Assembly: GCF_007833355.1 (NCBI RefSeq)
Contig: NZ_CP020914.1
Coordinates: 1,722,047-1,786,046 of the forward strand
Source of the DNA: Denitratisoma sp. DHT3
GTDB lineage: Bacteria > Pseudomonadota > Gammaproteobacteria > Burkholderiales > Rhodocyclaceae
Direction: 5' to 3'
DNA: 64,000 nt
Position numbers and translations under genes: made by a program. Shown here in pieces: positions 1 to 11,210 of the stretch. Below the pieces are notes generated by a model that had not been told where the DNA came from, made no database searches, and saw only the letters and a list, made by a program, of their open reading frames with translations. How positions within the stretch are numbered: the stretch's first letter is position 1; each line of letters opens with the position of its first letter.

Positions 1-562
1 GACGCTCATGCAGGCGCAAACGCTCCTTGAGCAGGGCCACCCGCTTGCCCAGCAGGCGGCGGTCGGTTTCCAGCTGCTTCTCGCCGGGACCGCGCAGGCC
101 GATGCCGCCCTTCTGCCGCTCCAGGTGGGTCCAGCCCCGGACCAGACGGGTCGCCAAATGCTGGAGCTGGGCCAGTTCCACCTGCAGCTTGCCTTCATGG
201 CTCTTCGCGCGCAGTGCGAAAATGTCCAGGATCAGGCTGGTGCGGTCCACCACCCGGAGTTGCAGGTTTTTTTCCAGGTTGCGCTGCTGTCCCGGCGACA
301 GCTCGTGATTGAAGATGACGAGGTCGGCGCCATGGAGCCGGGCCGTCTCGCCGATTTCCACCACTTTGCCCTTGCCGGCGAAAGTCGCGGGATCGGGGCT
401 GTCCCGCTTCCCGCCCACCACGGCCAGCGGCGTGGCGCCGGCGCTGGTGACCAACAACTCCAGCTCATCGAGGCGCTCGCCATAATCGCCGGCGCCGAAA
501 TCGAGCTGGACCAGGATCGCCCCCGCCGCGGAAGCGGCAGTGGCAGCGGGACGGTCAAACAT
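1..562 (-). CDS. hflX: GTPase HflX, N-terminal part (cut by left window edge)
   Basis: The first 187 residues of HflX, a ribosome-associated GTPase that splits or rescues stalled ribosomes, are visible. The N-terminal HflX domain is recognised by the glycine-rich FAGKGKVVEI stretch (residues 61-70) and the family signature GGIGLRGPGEKQLETDRR (152-169), followed by the start of the helical linker. The G domain lies beyond the left edge. The ATG at 562 is the first in-frame Met after hfq, 45 bp downstream of the hfq stop; its ribosome binding site is weak. The hfq-hflX order is the classical one, so the two are probably co-transcribed. Confidence 0.93.
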   Translation of the reverse strand, partial: MFDRPAATAASAAGAILVQLDFGAGDYGERLDELELLVTSAGATPLAVVGGKRDSPDPATFAGKGKVVEIGETARLHGADLVIFNHELSPGQQRNLEKNLQLRVVDRTSLILDIFALRAKSHEGKLQVELAQLQHLATRLVRGWTHLERQKGGIGLRGPGEKQLETDRRLLGKRVALLKERLRLHER

Positions 563-607
563 CAGCCAAGGATGGGAAGGGCCGCGCCCTACCGGGCGAG
601 TCGCGCA

Positions 608-841
608 TCAATCGCCGGCGTCTTGGCTGAAATTGACGGGGCGCGCCGGCACCACGGTGGAAATGGCGTGCTTGTACACCATCTGGGTCACGGTGTTTTT
701 GAGCAGCACCACGTACTGGTCGAAGGACTCGACCTGACCCTGCAGCTTGATGCCATTGACAAGGTAGATGGACACCGGAATATGCTCGCGACGCAGCGTA
801 TTCAGGAACGGGTCTTGTAACATTTGCCCTTTATTGCTCAT
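608..841 (-). CDS. hfq: RNA chaperone Hfq
   Basis: This is a 77-residue Hfq, the hexameric Sm-like chaperone that pairs small RNAs with mRNAs. The Sm1 region ([21 protein letters not shown]) and the Sm2 signature with YKHAIST near residues 55-61 are intact. The longer open frame upstream adds 17 unrelated residues. I chose ATG 841 because it gives the family N-terminus MSNKGQ and is preceded by AGGGG about 6 bases upstream. It lies between der and hflX on the same strand, so it is probably part of the long run that starts at ndk. Confidence 0.97.
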   Translation of the reverse strand: MSNKGQMLQDPFLNTLRREHIPVSIYLVNGIKLQGQVESFDQYVVLLKNTVTQMVYKHAISTVVPARPVNFSQDAGD

Positions 842-925
842 GGGGAACCCCTGTTCTAATTTTTGAATCGGCACTTTAATCGATTTCCCCATGGCGTGCC
901 AGCCTGCATGGAGAGCGGCTTTCCC

Positions 926-2248
926 TCACTTTTCGGCGTAGGGGTTGCTCGTGGTCTTGTACTGGATCCGCAACGGCGTGCCCTGGAGCTTGAAGGTTTC
1001 CATGAATGCGCGCTCCAGATAGCGGGTATAGGAGTCCGGCACATGCTCCAAAGCGTTGCCATGGATCACGATGATGGGCGGATTGCTGCCGCCTTGGTGG
1101 GCATAGCGCAACTTGGGACGAAACACGCCGTGACGGGGCGGCGCCTGCTTTTCCACCGCCGCGATCAGCGCCCGGCTCAATTTTGGCGTCGGCAGTTTGA
1201 TCATAGCGGCGGCGTAAGCCTTGTCCACCGACGACAGCACGCCGCCGATGCCTTGCCCCTCCAAGGCGGAGATGTAATGTACCCGGGCAAACCCCAGGAA
1301 GTTCAGCTTGCGCGCCACGTCCTGCTTGATGCGTTCGCGCCGGTAATGGTCCACCGCGTCCCATTTGTTGATCGCCAGCACCAGGGCGCGGCCCGCCTCG
1401 ATGCAGAAACCGGCGATATGGGCGTCCTGGTCGGAGACATCCTGGCTGGCGTCGAGCATCAACACCACCACGTTGGACTCCTCGACGGCCTTCAGGGTCT
1501 TGATCACCGAGAACTTCTCCACCGCCTCGAATACCCGCCCCTTGCGGCGCAGGCCGGCGGTGTCGATCAAGGTGTAATGGCGGCCGTTGCGTTCGAACGG
1601 AACCTCGATCGCGTCCCGGGTGGTGCCGGGCATGTCGAAGGCGATCACCCGGTCCTCGCCCAGCAGGGTGTTGATCAGCGTGCTCTTGCCGACATTGGGG
1701 CGGCCGGCGATGGCGACCCGCGGCCCCTCCAGCCGGTCCTCGGCGGCCTCGTCGGGCGGGAACGGCTCCAGGGCCAAATCCACCAGTTCCTTGACCCCGT
1801 CGCCATGGGCGGCGGAAATCACCAGCGGATCGCCGAAGCCCAGTTCATGGAACTCGGCGGCAACGATGGCCCGGTTCATGCCCTCGGCCTTGTTCACCAC
1901 CAAGTGCAGCGGGCGACCGCTGCGCCGCAGCCGATCGGCGATCACCTTGTCCTGCGGCGTGAGGCCCGCGCGACCATCGACGATGAACAGCAGCGCGTCC
2001 GCTTCCGCGATCGCCGCCTCGGCCTGGCGGGCCATTTCCTGGACGATCCCCTCCTTGGCCTGCGGCTCGAAACCGCCGGTATCGACCACCAGGAAGGATC
2101 GCGCGCCGACCCGGCCGTGGCCGTAATGACGGTCCCGGGTCAGACCCGGCAGGTCCGCCACCAGGGCATCGCGGGAACGGGTGAGGCGGTTGAACAGAGT
2201 GCTCTTGCCGACATTGGGCCGGCCGACCAGCACCAGGATGGGATCCAT
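926..2248 (-). CDS. der: ribosome biogenesis GTPase Der (EngA)
   Basis: This is a 440-residue tandem GTPase needed for 50S subunit maturation. Two P-loops with the same GRPNVGKST sequence are seen at residues 9-17 and 182-190, with DTGGF (56-60) and NK(A/W)(E/D) base-recognition motifs for each G domain, and a C-terminal KH-like domain from about 350. The open frame continues 80 residues upstream into bamB. ATG 2248 is chosen because it gives the family start MDPILVLVG and leaves a 5 bp gap to the bamB stop. Length is normal for the family. Confidence 0.97.
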   Translation of the reverse strand: MDPILVLVGRPNVGKSTLFNRLTRSRDALVADLPGLTRDRHYGHGRVGARSFLVVDTGGFEPQAKEGIVQEMARQAEAAIAEADALLFIVDGRAGLTPQDKVIADRLRRSGRPLHLVVNKAEGMNRAIVAAEFHELGFGDPLVISAAHGDGVKELVDLALEPFPPDEAAEDRLEGPRVAIAGRPNVGKSTLINTLLGEDRVIAFDMPGTTRDAIEVPFERNGRHYTLIDTAGLRRKGRVFEAVEKFSVIKTLKAVEESNVVVLMLDASQDVSDQDAHIAGFCIEAGRALVLAINKWDAVDHYRRERIKQDVARKLNFLGFARVHYISALEGQGIGGVLSSVDKAYAAAMIKLPTPKLSRALIAAVEKQAPPRHGVFRPKLRYAHQGGSNPPIIVIHGNALEHVPDSYTRYLERAFMETFKLQGTPLRIQYKTTSNPYAEK

Positions 2249-2253
2249 TTTGT

Positions 2254-3405
2254 TTACTCGACTCCGAACGCGAACAGCCCGCCATCCCGCGTCTGTACCA
2301 GCAGACCGCTGCCCAGCGCCATCGGCGCCGCCGCGATGGCGCTGCCGTCGGTGGCGATGCGATTGGCGAAGGCGCCGTCGTCGCGCCGCAACAGATGCAC
2401 CCATCCCTGCACGTCGCCCACCGCCACGTAGCCGCCGACCACCAGGGGCCGCGATGGCTGACGATTGGTCAGCTTGGCCTGGCGCCATAGACTGGAGCCG
2501 CTGTTGCGGTCATAGGCCTGCACCGCGCCCTTCTCGTCGCTGACATAGACGGCCCGGCCGTCCATGTCCAGGCCGTTGAGGGAGGAAATGTCGCGCGACC
2601 AGACGGTATTGCCGCCGGCCGTATCGAAGCACGCCACCCGCCCCTGGAAGGCCGCCGCGCAGGCCTCGCGGTCGTTGATCTGGGGCAGGCTGGTGATGTC
2701 GGCCATGCGTTCCAGTTCGGTGGAGCCCTTGGGCGTGGTGACCACGGTCTCCCAGGCCACGGCGCCGTTGTTGAGGGCGATGGCCGCCACCTTGCCGCCG
2801 GGAAAGCCGGCCAGGACGCCGCCCGGCACCGCCAGCACGCCGACGCCGGAGCGCAGGCTGAGCGAAGGCGTGGCGCGCTGATAGACCCAGCGCCGCTTGC
2901 CGTCGGCCGCCTCCAGAGCGGTGATGTGGGAGTCGCCGCTGCGCACGACCACGGCGCCCTCGGTCACCACGGGCGCGGCCAGCACTTCGGAACTGACCCG
3001 GGCCTGCCACTTGGCGGCGCCGGTGTCGGCGTCGAAGGTCAGCACTTCGCCCTTGGGCGTGCCCACCGCCACCAGCTTGCCGTCGGCGCCGACGCCGCCG
3101 GAGAGCGTCTGTTTGAGGGAAATCCGCCAGCGTTCCTTGCCCTGGTCGAAGCGGGCCAGGGTGCCGTCCTGCGCGGCGGCGTAAACGCTGGTGCCCACCA
3201 CCGCCGGGCTCAGCACATAGTCCCGGGCGCTGCCGACCGAGGCGCGCCACAGCGGCACCAGTTTTGCCGTGACCGGGTCGATGGCGACCAGCTCCGCCGG
3301 CCGGGTACGGGCATCGACGGAAGAAAAGGGGTTGTACTTCTCGATGGTCGAGCACGCTCCCAGCAGCAGCGGGGCCAGCAACAACGTCAGGCGCAGGGGC
3401 TTCAC
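2254..3405 (-). CDS. bamB: outer membrane assembly lipoprotein BamB
   Basis: This is a 383-residue lipoprotein of the BAM complex, which folds beta-barrels into the outer membrane. A short signal peptide ends in the lipobox LGAC (15-18), so Cys18 is the likely lipidated residue. The rest is a PQQ-type beta-propeller with recurrent blade motifs (for example AxDGxLxRF and [13 protein letters not shown]). Its start overlaps the yfgM stop by 4 bases, indicating translational coupling. The position between yfgM and der is typical. Confidence 0.95.
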   Translation of the reverse strand: MKPLRLTLLLAPLLLGACSTIEKYNPFSSVDARTRPAELVAIDPVTAKLVPLWRASVGSARDYVLSPAVVGTSVYAAAQDGTLARFDQGKERWRISLKQTLSGGVGADGKLVAVGTPKGEVLTFDADTGAAKWQARVSSEVLAAPVVTEGAVVVRSGDSHITALEAADGKRRWVYQRATPSLSLRSGVGVLAVPGGVLAGFPGGKVAAIALNNGAVAWETVVTTPKGSTELERMADITSLPQINDREACAAAFQGRVACFDTAGGNTVWSRDISSLNGLDMDGRAVYVSDEKGAVQAYDRNSGSSLWRQAKLTNRQPSRPLVVGGYVAVGDVQGWVHLLRRDDGAFANRIATDGSAIAAAPMALGSGLLVQTRDGGLFAFGVE

Positions 3406-4073
3406 TTGGCACCTCCCAGGGAATCGCGCTTGGTCTGAAGCATCTCGCGATAAGCCTCCTGCAGCGCAGCGGCCTCGCCCTGGCGTCTGGGCTGTTTCTC
3501 CAACGGCGACAATGCCGCATCGTAGGCGGCACGGGCCTCGACGGGCTTACCCTGGGCGGCCAGCGCATCGCCTTTCAGTTCGGCGTAGCGGGGTGCGAAA
3601 GCAGGGCTCGGTTCCACCGCCAGCTGTTTCAATGCCTCATCGTAGGCCTTCTCGTCGATCAGCAGGGCGACCAGACGCAGCCGGGCCAGGTCGCGCAAGG
3701 CCTCGTCCCTGCTGTTCTCCGCCGCCCACTGCAATTGCAGCTTGGCGTTCTTGGCATCGCTGCCGTCCATCTGCACCCGCGCCGACAGCAAAGCGCCCAT
3801 CCCCGCATAAGCGGTGCGCGGGAACTTGTCGATCAATTCACCGGCCAGTTCCCGGGCGCGCTTGGCATCCCGCTCGCCGGCGGCTTTTTCCAGCCCCATG
3901 TAAAGGGCCGAGGCCTGGGCCGACTGGTTGCGCTGCCACCAGTTCCAGCCCTGCCAGCCGACGGCGGCCAGCGCCACCACCACGGCCAATGTGGTCACCC
4001 GGTTGCCATGCTGCTTCCACCAGGTTTTCAGTTCGTCGAGTTGTTCCTGTTCCTCGAGGTCGTAGACAGCCAT
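3402..4073 (-). CDS. yfgM: YfgM-type TPR membrane protein
   Basis: This 223-residue protein has a cytoplasmic acidic N-terminus, one transmembrane segment (about 26-44) and a periplasmic TPR-like helical domain. YfgM associates with the SecYEG translocon and periplasmic chaperones. The N-terminus DLEEQEQLDELKTWWKQHG is characteristic of the family. It sits between hisS (11 bp gap) and bamB (4 bp overlap), the conserved hisS-yfgM-bamB-der order. Confidence 0.93.
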   Translation of the reverse strand: MAVYDLEEQEQLDELKTWWKQHGNRVTTLAVVVALAAVGWQGWNWWQRNQSAQASALYMGLEKAAGERDAKRARELAGELIDKFPRTAYAGMGALLSARVQMDGSDAKNAKLQLQWAAENSRDEALRDLARLRLVALLIDEKAYDEALKQLAVEPSPAFAPRYAELKGDALAAQGKPVEARAAYDAALSPLEKQPRRQGEAAALQEAYREMLQTKRDSLGGAK

Positions 4074-4084
4074 CGTTCGTTCTC

Positions 4085-5365
4085 CTATTCCTCGCTACCG
4101 TAAATCCACTCGCCCGCCGCCGCGGCCACCTCGGCCAGGGCCACGCGCCGCTGATCGGCCTGCGCCCGCAAGGGCTTCAAAGTAACTTCCCCGGCCACCG
4201 CCTCCTCATCGCCGATGATGGCCGCCAATTGCGCGCCGGAGCCGTCGGCCCGTTTCATCTGCGACTTGAAACTGCCACCCCCGCAATGGAAGTGCACGTC
4301 GAAACCGGCATCGCGCAACTGCTCGGCCACCAGGAATGCATGGCGGCCGGCCGCCTCGCCCTGATGCACCAGATAGACATCGGGCGCCGGTCTGACCGGC
4401 TCGTGCCCCTGGTCCAGCCAAAGCGACAGCAGCCGCTCCACACCCATCGCGAAACCGCAGGCCGGTGCGGGCTTGCCGCCCAATTGCTGCACCAGGCCGT
4501 CGTAGCGGCCGCCGGCGCAGACGGTGCCTTGCGCACCGAGCTGGTCGGTGATCCATTCGAACACCGTCAGATTGTAGTAGTCCAGGCCCCGTACCAGGCG
4601 CGGATTGAGTTTGTAAGGAATGCCGGCATCCTTGAGGATGGCCTGCACGCCCTCGAAATGCTTGAGCGACTCCTCGCCCAGGTAGTCGATCAACTTGGGC
4701 GCGCCTTCCACCAGATCCTGCATTTCCGGATTCTTGGTGTCGAGGATGCGCAACGGGTTGGTGTGCAGGCGGCGCCGGGCATCGCCGTCGAGCCGCGCCT
4801 CGTGGCGGCTCAGGTATTCGATCAGGTCGGCGCGGTGACGCGCCCGTTCGTCGGCCTGGCCCAGCGTATTGAGTTCGAGACGGATGCCCTCCAGGCCGAG
4901 ATCGTTCCACAACCGCGCGCCCATCAGGATCTGCTCCGCATCCACGTCGGGGCCGGTGAAACCCAGGGCTTCCACGCCCACCTGGTGGAACTGGCGGTAG
5001 CGGCCCTTCTGCGGCCGCTCGTGACGGAACATGGGGCCCATGTACCAAAGTCGCTTGGGTCCCTCGTAGAGCATGTTGTGCTGGAGCACGGCGCGCACGC
5101 AGGAGGCGGTGCCCTCGGGTCGCAACGTCAGCTTCTCGCCGTTCAGGCTGTCCTCGAAGGAATACATTTCCTTTTCGACGATGTCGGTCACCTCGCCGAT
5201 CGCGCGGCAGAACAGGGGCGTCGCTTCCACCAGGGGCATGCGGATCGGCCGGTATCCATAGGCGCGCAGCCAGTCGCGGACCAGTTCCTCGAACTGTTCC
5301 CAGAGTTCGGCTTCGTCGGGCAGGATGTCGTTCATCCCGCGGATGGCTTGCAGAGTTTGGCTCAT
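4085..5365 (-). CDS. hisS: histidine-tRNA ligase
   Basis: This is a 426-residue class II aminoacyl-tRNA synthetase. The N-terminal RGMNDILP, motif 2 ([16 protein letters not shown]), the histidine-specific [15 protein letters not shown] and AGGRYDGL stretches, and a C-terminal anticodon-binding domain are all present. The open frame extends about 313 residues upstream antisense-like through ispG. ATG 5365 gives the standard start [13 protein letters not shown] and lies just after ispG, which ends at 5386. Confidence 0.98.
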   Translation of the reverse strand: MSQTLQAIRGMNDILPDEAELWEQFEELVRDWLRAYGYRPIRMPLVEATPLFCRAIGEVTDIVEKEMYSFEDSLNGEKLTLRPEGTASCVRAVLQHNMLYEGPKRLWYMGPMFRHERPQKGRYRQFHQVGVEALGFTGPDVDAEQILMGARLWNDLGLEGIRLELNTLGQADERARHRADLIEYLSRHEARLDGDARRRLHTNPLRILDTKNPEMQDLVEGAPKLIDYLGEESLKHFEGVQAILKDAGIPYKLNPRLVRGLDYYNLTVFEWITDQLGAQGTVCAGGRYDGLVQQLGGKPAPACGFAMGVERLLSLWLDQGHEPVRPAPDVYLVHQGEAAGRHAFLVAEQLRDAGFDVHFHCGGGSFKSQMKRADGSGAQLAAIIGDEEAVAGEVTLKPLRAQADQRRVALAEVAAAAGEWIYGSEE

Positions 5366-5385
5366 GGAATGTGGGAAGGTGCGTT

Positions 5386-6627
5386 TCAGAGGCGCGCCGG
5401 ATATTTGCGCGCCACGTAGTCGTCGATGATCTGGCGGAACTCGGCGGCGATGTTGTCGCCGCGCAAGGTCGTGACCCGTTCGCCGTCCACATAGACCGGC
5501 GCCACGGGTTCCTCGCCGGTGCCGGGCAGGGAAATGCCGATGTTGGCGTGCTTGCTTTCCCCGGGCCCATTGACCACGCAGCCCATCACCGCCAGGTTCA
5601 TGTTCTCGACACCGAGCCTCTCCATACGCCATTGCGGCATCCGCTCGCGCACGTAGTCCTGAATGTCCTGCGCCAGTTCCTGGAAATAGGTGCTGGTGGT
5701 GCGACCGCAACCAGGACAGGCCGCCACCAGGGGCGTGAAGGCGCGCAGCCCCATGGTCTGGAGAATCTCCTGGGCCACGATCACCTCGCGGGTGCGATCG
5801 CCGCCGGGTTCGGGCGTCAGGGAGACACGGATGGTGTCGCCGATGCCTTCTTGCAGCAACACGCCGATCGCCGCGGTGGAAGCGACGATGCCCTTGCTGC
5901 CCATGCCGGCCTCGGTCAATCCCAGGTGCAGGGCGTAATCGCAGCGACGGGCCAATTCGCGATAGACGGCGATCAGATCCTGCACGCCGGAAACCTTGCA
6001 GGACAGCACGATGTGATCGGCGGACAACCCCAGTTCGACCGCTTTCTCCGCCGACTCGATGGCGGAGGCGACCATCGCCTCGCGCATGATCCGCACCGCA
6101 TCCCAGGGCGCGGCACGGCGGGCGTTCTCGTCCATGACCCGGGCCAGCAGGTCCTGATCCAGGCTGCCCCAGTTGACGCCGATGCGGATCGGCTTGTCGT
6201 AGCGGCAAGCGATTTCGATCAGCTGCGCGAACTGTTCGTCGCGACGCACGCCCTTGCCGACGTTGCCGGGATTGATGCGCAACTTGGCCAGCGCCTCGGC
6301 ACATGCCGGCACTTCGGCGAGCAGTTTGTGGCCGTTGAAATGGAAATCGCCTACCAGGGGCACGTCCTGCCCCATGGCGATCAGACGCTCGCGGATCTTC
6401 GGCACCGCCATCGCCGCTTCGCGGGTGTTGACGGTGATCCGCACCACCTCGGAACCGGCCCGCGCCAATTGGGCCACCTGCATCGCCGTGGCGAAGTCGT
6501 CCACGGTATCGGTGTTGGTCATCGACTGCACGACCACCGGCGCGCCACCGCCCATCAACACGGAGCCGACGCGAACGGCACGGGTAATGCGGCGGGGCAA
6601 CGGCCCGTCCGGCAAGAGAGCATCCAT
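5386..6627 (-). CDS. ispG: 4-hydroxy-3-methylbut-2-enyl diphosphate synthase IspG
   Basis: This 413-residue [4Fe-4S] enzyme catalyses the penultimate step of the MEP isoprenoid pathway. The three cluster cysteines are seen as CPGCGR (Cys304, Cys307) and GCVVNGPGE (Cys350), with the fourth ligand probably Glu357, as known for the family. An N-terminal TIM-barrel with VQSMTNTDT is intact. It sits 5 bp after rodZ and 20 bp before hisS, so the cluster is operon-like. Confidence 0.98.
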   Translation of the reverse strand: MDALLPDGPLPRRITRAVRVGSVLMGGGAPVVVQSMTNTDTVDDFATAMQVAQLARAGSEVVRITVNTREAAMAVPKIRERLIAMGQDVPLVGDFHFNGHKLLAEVPACAEALAKLRINPGNVGKGVRRDEQFAQLIEIACRYDKPIRIGVNWGSLDQDLLARVMDENARRAAPWDAVRIMREAMVASAIESAEKAVELGLSADHIVLSCKVSGVQDLIAVYRELARRCDYALHLGLTEAGMGSKGIVASTAAIGVLLQEGIGDTIRVSLTPEPGGDRTREVIVAQEILQTMGLRAFTPLVAACPGCGRTTSTYFQELAQDIQDYVRERMPQWRMERLGVENMNLAVMGCVVNGPGESKHANIGISLPGTGEEPVAPVYVDGERVTTLRGDNIAAEFRQIIDDYVARKYPARL

Positions 6628-6632
6628 GAAGG

Positions 6633-7535
6633 TCAGTCCAGAGTCAGCCGTGCGACGGCGTCGCGGGTGTAGGGCTGCAAATCCACTTTCCGTTCGCCAT
6701 AGGTCACGCGAACGCCGGAAGCCTTGCCGATCCAGAGCTGGTACGGCGGGCGTCCGTTCACCACCTGGCGCGTGCCCTTGGGGAATTCACCGGTGAGGAC
6801 GACGCGCTGGGAAGCATCCTTCACTTCCAGCCAGGATACGCCGTCGAAATCGAACACCAGGGTATGCGCATCGGTCGCAGGTGTGGCCGCTCCGGCGGGC
6901 ATCGAATTGGTCGGCACAGGAGCGATGGATGCCGGAACCGCAGGCGCCTGAATTGCAGGCGTAGCATTTGTCGGAGCCGGCTGCCCCTCGGCCCCGCTTG
7001 TCGCCGTGGCCGCAGGCGGCTCCGGCGCCATCGGCGGGTCAGAAAGCGCAAGCGGCGTCGACGCGGCGGCCACCGATGCATTCTTCCCGCCACCAGGGAT
7101 ATCCATCCGGGTATAGAGATAGCCGGCGACCACCGCCACCATCACCAGCAACAGGGCGGAAATCAACCAGCGCTGATTGCGTTCGATGAACGGAGGCGAA
7201 TCGGCCTCGCCCATATTGCTCGGCGGGATGATCTCCGCCTCGGTCGCCGGCGCCGCATCGTCAAGCAGGGACAGCAAGGCCGCCGCATCCAGCTTCAGCA
7301 GCTTGGCGTAGGCGCGCACAAAGCCGCGCACGAAAGTCGCCCCCGGCAGAACCTGATAATCATCCCGCTCCAGGGCATCGATCTGGCGCGAACTGAATTT
7401 GAGTATCTGCGCCACATCGCCGAGCGCCAAGCCCGCGGCCTCGCGGGCTTGGCGCAACTGGGCACCCGGCGGCTCCTGCGCCGTCGGCGGAACTGCGCTG
7501 AGTTCGGACATGGGATCGAGGCCATGCTCGCTCAT
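6633..7535 (-). CDS. rodZ: cytoskeletal protein RodZ
   Basis: This 300-residue protein has the RodZ layout: an N-terminal Xre-like HTH domain (about 24-92), one transmembrane helix (about 123-141), an Ala/Pro/Thr-rich periplasmic linker (about 150-220) and a C-terminal DUF4115 beta domain (about 225-300). RodZ couples MreB filaments to the elongasome and sets cell width. Its start overlaps the pilW stop by 4 bases. The neighbours pilW and ispG are typical. Confidence 0.93.
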   Translation of the reverse strand: MSEHGLDPMSELSAVPPTAQEPPGAQLRQAREAAGLALGDVAQILKFSSRQIDALERDDYQVLPGATFVRGFVRAYAKLLKLDAAALLSLLDDAAPATEAEIIPPSNMGEADSPPFIERNQRWLISALLLVMVAVVAGYLYTRMDIPGGGKNASVAAASTPLALSDPPMAPEPPAATATSGAEGQPAPTNATPAIQAPAVPASIAPVPTNSMPAGAATPATDAHTLVFDFDGVSWLEVKDASQRVVLTGEFPKGTRQVVNGRPPYQLWIGKASGVRVTYGERKVDLQPYTRDAVARLTLD

Positions 7536-8326
7536 TCGTATTGTCCCCGGGTCAATTTCTGAGATTCGCTGCTGTCGACAAACCGCTGCCGCAACAGCGC
7601 GCCGAAACGGGCTTCATCGGCGCGATTCCCCAAGCTGCGGGCGATGCGCAAGGCCAACCAGGCGGATTCGGCCGTAGGCTCGATGCGTCGATGAAAATCC
7701 GCGATGCGCAGTTGGGCTTCGCCGTAGCGCCCGCGCTGGTAATTCAGATCGGCCAGCAAAAACAAGGCGCGCGGGTTGTTCGGATCGTAGCGCAGCGCAC
7801 GCGCCAGGAGCTCGCTCGCCCCATCGAAATCCTGCAGGCTCTGGGCGCAGACCGCCGCATTGGCCAGGGCCACGGCGGGAGCGCCATACAAGGGATTGCC
7901 TGCCGCCATTTGCAGATATTGCATGCCTTTCCGCTGCTCGCCGATTTGACACAGGAACCAGCCGTAGTTGTTGCCGATTTCCGGATCTCCGGGAGCCAAC
8001 CGCAACGCTTTCTCGAAAGCCTCTCCGGCGGCGCGGTTTTCCTTCAATTCGACATAGACGAGAGCCAGCAAATTGTGTGCGGGCGCATAGGAGGCATCGG
8101 CCGCGATGGCGACCCGAGCTTCATCCAACGCCGTGGCGAACTGACGCGTTTCATAGTAGGCGGCACCGAGTTCGGTGTGGCTCTTCGCCCGCGCCAGCGG
8201 ACTGCCAGTGCCGGAGGACTGCGCCGCGACCGGCTGGCTGCGGGAAACCGAGGCGATCGGGTCGCCGCCAGTCGCCGCGCACGACACCAGCAAGGGAAGC
8301 AGGCACAGCCACAGCATCGTTCTCAC
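7532..8326 (-). CDS. pilW: type IV pilus biogenesis/stability protein PilW (PilF)
   Basis: This 264-residue TPR lipoprotein belongs to the PilW/PilF family, pilotins for PilQ secretin assembly in the outer membrane. A signal peptide ends in LLVSC with Cys16 as the likely lipidation site. At least four TPR repeats follow (for example the segments with [20 protein letters not shown] and [20 protein letters not shown]). It overlaps rlmN and rodZ by 4 bases each, so all three are translationally coupled. Confidence 0.93.
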   Translation of the reverse strand: MRTMLWLCLLPLLVSCAATGGDPIASVSRSQPVAAQSSGTGSPLARAKSHTELGAAYYETRQFATALDEARVAIAADASYAPAHNLLALVYVELKENRAAGEAFEKALRLAPGDPEIGNNYGWFLCQIGEQRKGMQYLQMAAGNPLYGAPAVALANAAVCAQSLQDFDGASELLARALRYDPNNPRALFLLADLNYQRGRYGEAQLRIADFHRRIEPTAESAWLALRIARSLGNRADEARFGALLRQRFVDSSESQKLTRGQYE

Positions 8327-9423
8327 GAAGCCACCTCCATCAGGGGAATCACCGCCGGATTACGGGCAGTACGCCGGGACTTGTCCTTCACCTGGCCGGC
8401 CAGTTGCCCGCAGGCGGCGTCGATGTCATCGCCGCGGGTCTTGCGGATCGTGGTGACGATCCCTTGCTGCAACAGTACGTCGCCAAAGCGGCGCACCCGA
8501 TCAATGGGGCTGCGCCGATATGGCGATTTGGGAAAGGGATTGAATGGAATCAGGTTGAACTTGCACGGCACGTCGCGGGTCAGCTCGATCAACTGACGGG
8601 CATCGCTTTCGCGGTCATTCACTCCATCGAGCATCACATATTCGAAGGTAATGAAGTCGCGAGGTGCCGAGACCAGGTAGCGCCGGCAGGCGGCCATCAA
8701 CTCGGCCAGGGGGTATTTGCGATTGATCGGCACCAACTCGTCGCGCAAGCGATCGTTCGGAGCATGCAGCGAAACCGCCAGGGCCACCGGGCACTCCTCC
8801 CGCAACCGGTCGATGCCCGGCACGATACCCGACGTGGACACGGTGACGCGCCGGCGCGACAAGCCATAGGCGTTATCGTCGAGCATCAGGCGCAATGCGG
8901 TGACCACATTGTCAAAATTGGCCAGCGGCTCGCCCATCCCCATCATCACCACATTGCTGATGATCCGTTCCCCCTTCGGGTCGCGCCCAAGCGCGTGGTT
9001 GGCCCGCCAAAGCTGGCCGATGATTTCAGCCACCGTCAGATTGCGGTTGAAGCCTTGCTTGCCGGTGGAACAAAAAGCGCAGTCCAGCGCGCAGCCGGCC
9101 TGGGAGGAAACGCAGAGCGTGCCGCGCGAGACTTCGGGAATGAACACCGTCTCGACGGCATTATGATTTCCGACATCCAGCAGGAACTTGCGCGTACCGT
9201 CGTCGGACAGCTTGTCCGATACCACGGATGGCGGCTGAATGACCGCCACCGCCTCGAGCTTGTCGCGCAAACTCTTGGCGATGTCGGTCATGCAATCGAA
9301 GTCATCCTGCCCGAACCGATGCATCCAGCGCAACACCTGCGTCGCGCGGAACGGTCTCTCGCCCAGATGAGCGAAAAACGCCGTCAGACCTGCGGCATCG
9401 AGATCGAGCAGATTGACGGGCAT
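8323..9423 (-). CDS. rlmN: dual-specificity 23S rRNA/tRNA adenine-C2 methyltransferase RlmN
   Basis: This 366-residue radical SAM enzyme methylates A2503 of 23S rRNA and A37 of some tRNAs. The CxxxCxxC cluster motif is CALDCAFC (Cys111, 115, 118). The C-terminal catalytic cysteine lies in DIDAACGQL. It overlaps the ndk stop by 1 base and the pilW start by 4 bases. Confidence 0.97.
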   Translation of the reverse strand: MPVNLLDLDAAGLTAFFAHLGERPFRATQVLRWMHRFGQDDFDCMTDIAKSLRDKLEAVAVIQPPSVVSDKLSDDGTRKFLLDVGNHNAVETVFIPEVSRGTLCVSSQAGCALDCAFCSTGKQGFNRNLTVAEIIGQLWRANHALGRDPKGERIISNVVMMGMGEPLANFDNVVTALRLMLDDNAYGLSRRRVTVSTSGIVPGIDRLREECPVALAVSLHAPNDRLRDELVPINRKYPLAELMAACRRYLVSAPRDFITFEYVMLDGVNDRESDARQLIELTRDVPCKFNLIPFNPFPKSPYRRSPIDRVRRFGDVLLQQGIVTTIRKTRGDDIDAACGQLAGQVKDKSRRTARNPAVIPLMEVAS

Positions 9424-9848
9424 TAACGGCTATAGACGTTCAGGGCGGGGAAGAAGTATGCAATTTCCACCGCAGCGGTTTCGGGAGCGTCGGAACCATG
9501 GACGGCGTTGGCATCGATGGATTCGGCGAAATCCGCGCGGATCGTGCCCGGATCGGCCTTCTTCGGGTCGGTCGCGCCCATCAGTTCGCGGTTCTTGGCG
9601 ATTGCGTTCTCGCCTTCCAGCACTTGCACCATGACCGGACCGGAAATCATGAAGTCCACCAGATCCTTGAAGAAGGGGCGCTCGCGGTGGACGGCATAGA
9701 AACCTTCGGCCTCGGCACGGGACAGCTGAACCAGCTTGGCGGCAGCGATCTTCAGGCCAGCCATTTCGAAACGGCTGTAGATTTTACCGATGACATTCTT
9801 GGCCACGGCATCGGGTTTGATAATGGACAGGGTGCGTTCGATCGCCAT
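9423..9848 (-). CDS. ndk: nucleoside diphosphate kinase
   Basis: This 141-residue Ndk transfers gamma-phosphate between NTPs and NDPs through a phosphohistidine. The active-site signature NAVHGSD places the catalytic residue at His117, and the N-terminal [12 protein letters not shown] is typical. A good Shine-Dalgarno (AAGGAGAAG) precedes the ATG. It is the first gene of the ndk-to-hflX run. A TAGAAT hexamer lies upstream near 9890 without a convincing -35, so the promoter is not assigned. Confidence 0.98.
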   Translation of the reverse strand: MAIERTLSIIKPDAVAKNVIGKIYSRFEMAGLKIAAAKLVQLSRAEAEGFYAVHRERPFFKDLVDFMISGPVMVQVLEGENAIAKNRELMGATDPKKADPGTIRADFAESIDANAVHGSDAPETAAVEIAYFFPALNVYSR

Positions 9849-9887
9849 CTGCTTCTCCTTCGGCTTTCCGTTTTAAAACAGAGCATT

Positions 9888-11210
9888 CTACCAAGTTAGC
9901 CCGCTGAACTCTAATTCAATCCCACTGTCGCCAGCGATATTGCGATACTTGGCAGCCACCCCGACGCCGGGCACCCAGATCAGTTCTTCATCGCAGTACA
10001 TCAGCGGCAGGCGGCTCCTGATCCAGGGAGGGATTCCCCGTTCCCGGAGCCAGTCCTTGAGCGGGCGGCTCGGCCGCCCCGCCCACGGCTGAAACCGCTC
10101 TCCCCCGCGACGCAATCGGAAACTGACCTGACCACGACCGATGAGTTCCCCGCTGACCAGGCCGCCGGCGCCTTGGCGGATGGAAATTTCCCCTCCCATC
10201 CAGGGCAGTCGACCTTCGCCTTGCCACAGCAGGACACTGTCTGCCGCCGACAGCGGAGGAACCACCCAGACAGCGTCCCGATAGCGTCTGACCTGAACAT
10301 CTCCGATCATCATGCAAGGTTCGGCATCCGGTGCGGCAACTGAGAGTTGTCGCAGAAACTGCGACAACTCTTCGCTTTTGCGCACCCGGACCCCATGCCA
10401 GCGCAGATACCAGAACAACAGGTTCGCGGCCCGATCGGAACTCAATCGGCGCAAGGTAGCAACTGGCAGACGTTTTTCATCACCGAGGTCCTGCTCTGCC
10501 AACTCCGCCAACAGCGTCGCCGAGACGCGAAATCTTGTGGCGGCCCGAGCCAGGTTCTCCGATGCGGCGGAGAAATGGCGATCGAGCCGTGGAAGAATCT
10601 CGTTGCGCAGGTAATTCCGGCGCAGCGCATTGTCTCGATTGCTGCCGTCCTCCACCCAGCGCAAGCCATGGTGCTCGGCATACTGCCGCAGTTGCTCGCG
10701 CGGCACCGAAAGCAGAGGCCGCAAAAACTTCCCCGTACACTCGACCATCGCCCCCGCGCCAACCGGACCAGTGCCTCGCAACAGATTGAGCAGCAGGGTT
10801 TCAGCCTGATCGTCACGATGATGCGCCAGAGCCACCCAGTCGGCGGCGATCCGGCTTAGCGCCTCATAGCGGGCTCGTCGTGCTGCCCCCTCCAGGCCAT
10901 CGCCGCCATCTCGCACCACCTGCACCGGAATGGACTGAAACGGAATATCCCAGTCGGCGCAACATTGTTCGCAATGACGACGCCAAGCATCCGCATCGGG
11001 ACTGAGGCCATGATTGATATACACCGCGGACAGACGCAACGCATGCGGCGTCCGACGCGACATGTCGAGCAGATGGGTCAGAACGACGGAATCCAATCCG
11101 CCCGACAGCGCCACGACCAAATGTTGGCCGGGATTCAGGTGACGAGCCAGGCATTGGCTCACCACCTGGGGAAGGGCATCAATGGAGTGCTTGTTCCTTG
11201 AACTTGCCAT
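9888..11210 (-). CDS. tilS: tRNA(Ile)-lysidine synthase TilS
   Basis: This 440-residue enzyme makes lysidine at C34 of tRNA-Ile2 so that it reads AUA. The ATP-binding PP-loop SGGLDS is at 36-41, and the substrate-binding and C-terminal TilS domains follow. The start at 11210 overlaps the accA 3' end by 32 bases; no better in-frame start with the complete PP-loop was found. The accA-tilS order is common in betaproteobacteria. Confidence 0.95.
   Translation of the reverse strand: MASSRNKHSIDALPQVVSQCLARHLNPGQHLVVALSGGLDSVVLTHLLDMSRRTPHALRLSAVYINHGLSPDADAWRRHCEQCCADWDIPFQSIPVQVVRDGGDGLEGAARRARYEALSRIAADWVALAHHRDDQAETLLLNLLRGTGPVGAGAMVECTGKFLRPLLSVPREQLRQYAEHHGLRWVEDGSNRDNALRRNYLRNEILPRLDRHFSAASENLARAATRFRVSATLLAELAEQDLGDEKRLPVATLRRLSSDRAANLLFWYLRWHGVRVRKSEELSQFLRQLSVAAPDAEPCMMIGDVQVRRYRDAVWVVPPLSAADSVLLWQGEGRLPWMGGEISIRQGAGGLVSGELIGRGQVSFRLRRGGERFQPWAGRPSRPLKDWLRERGIPPWIRSRLPLMYCDEELIWVPGVGVAAKYRNIAGDSGIELEFSGLTW

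Noticed and set aside
863..2431. Long plus-strand open frame of 522 codons
   Set aside because: It is antisense to der and has low-complexity composition of GC-rich shadow frames; no family resemblance.
4085..6304. Extended hisS frame of 739 codons
   Set aside because: The first 313 codons are a shadow of ispG; the true start is ATG 5365.
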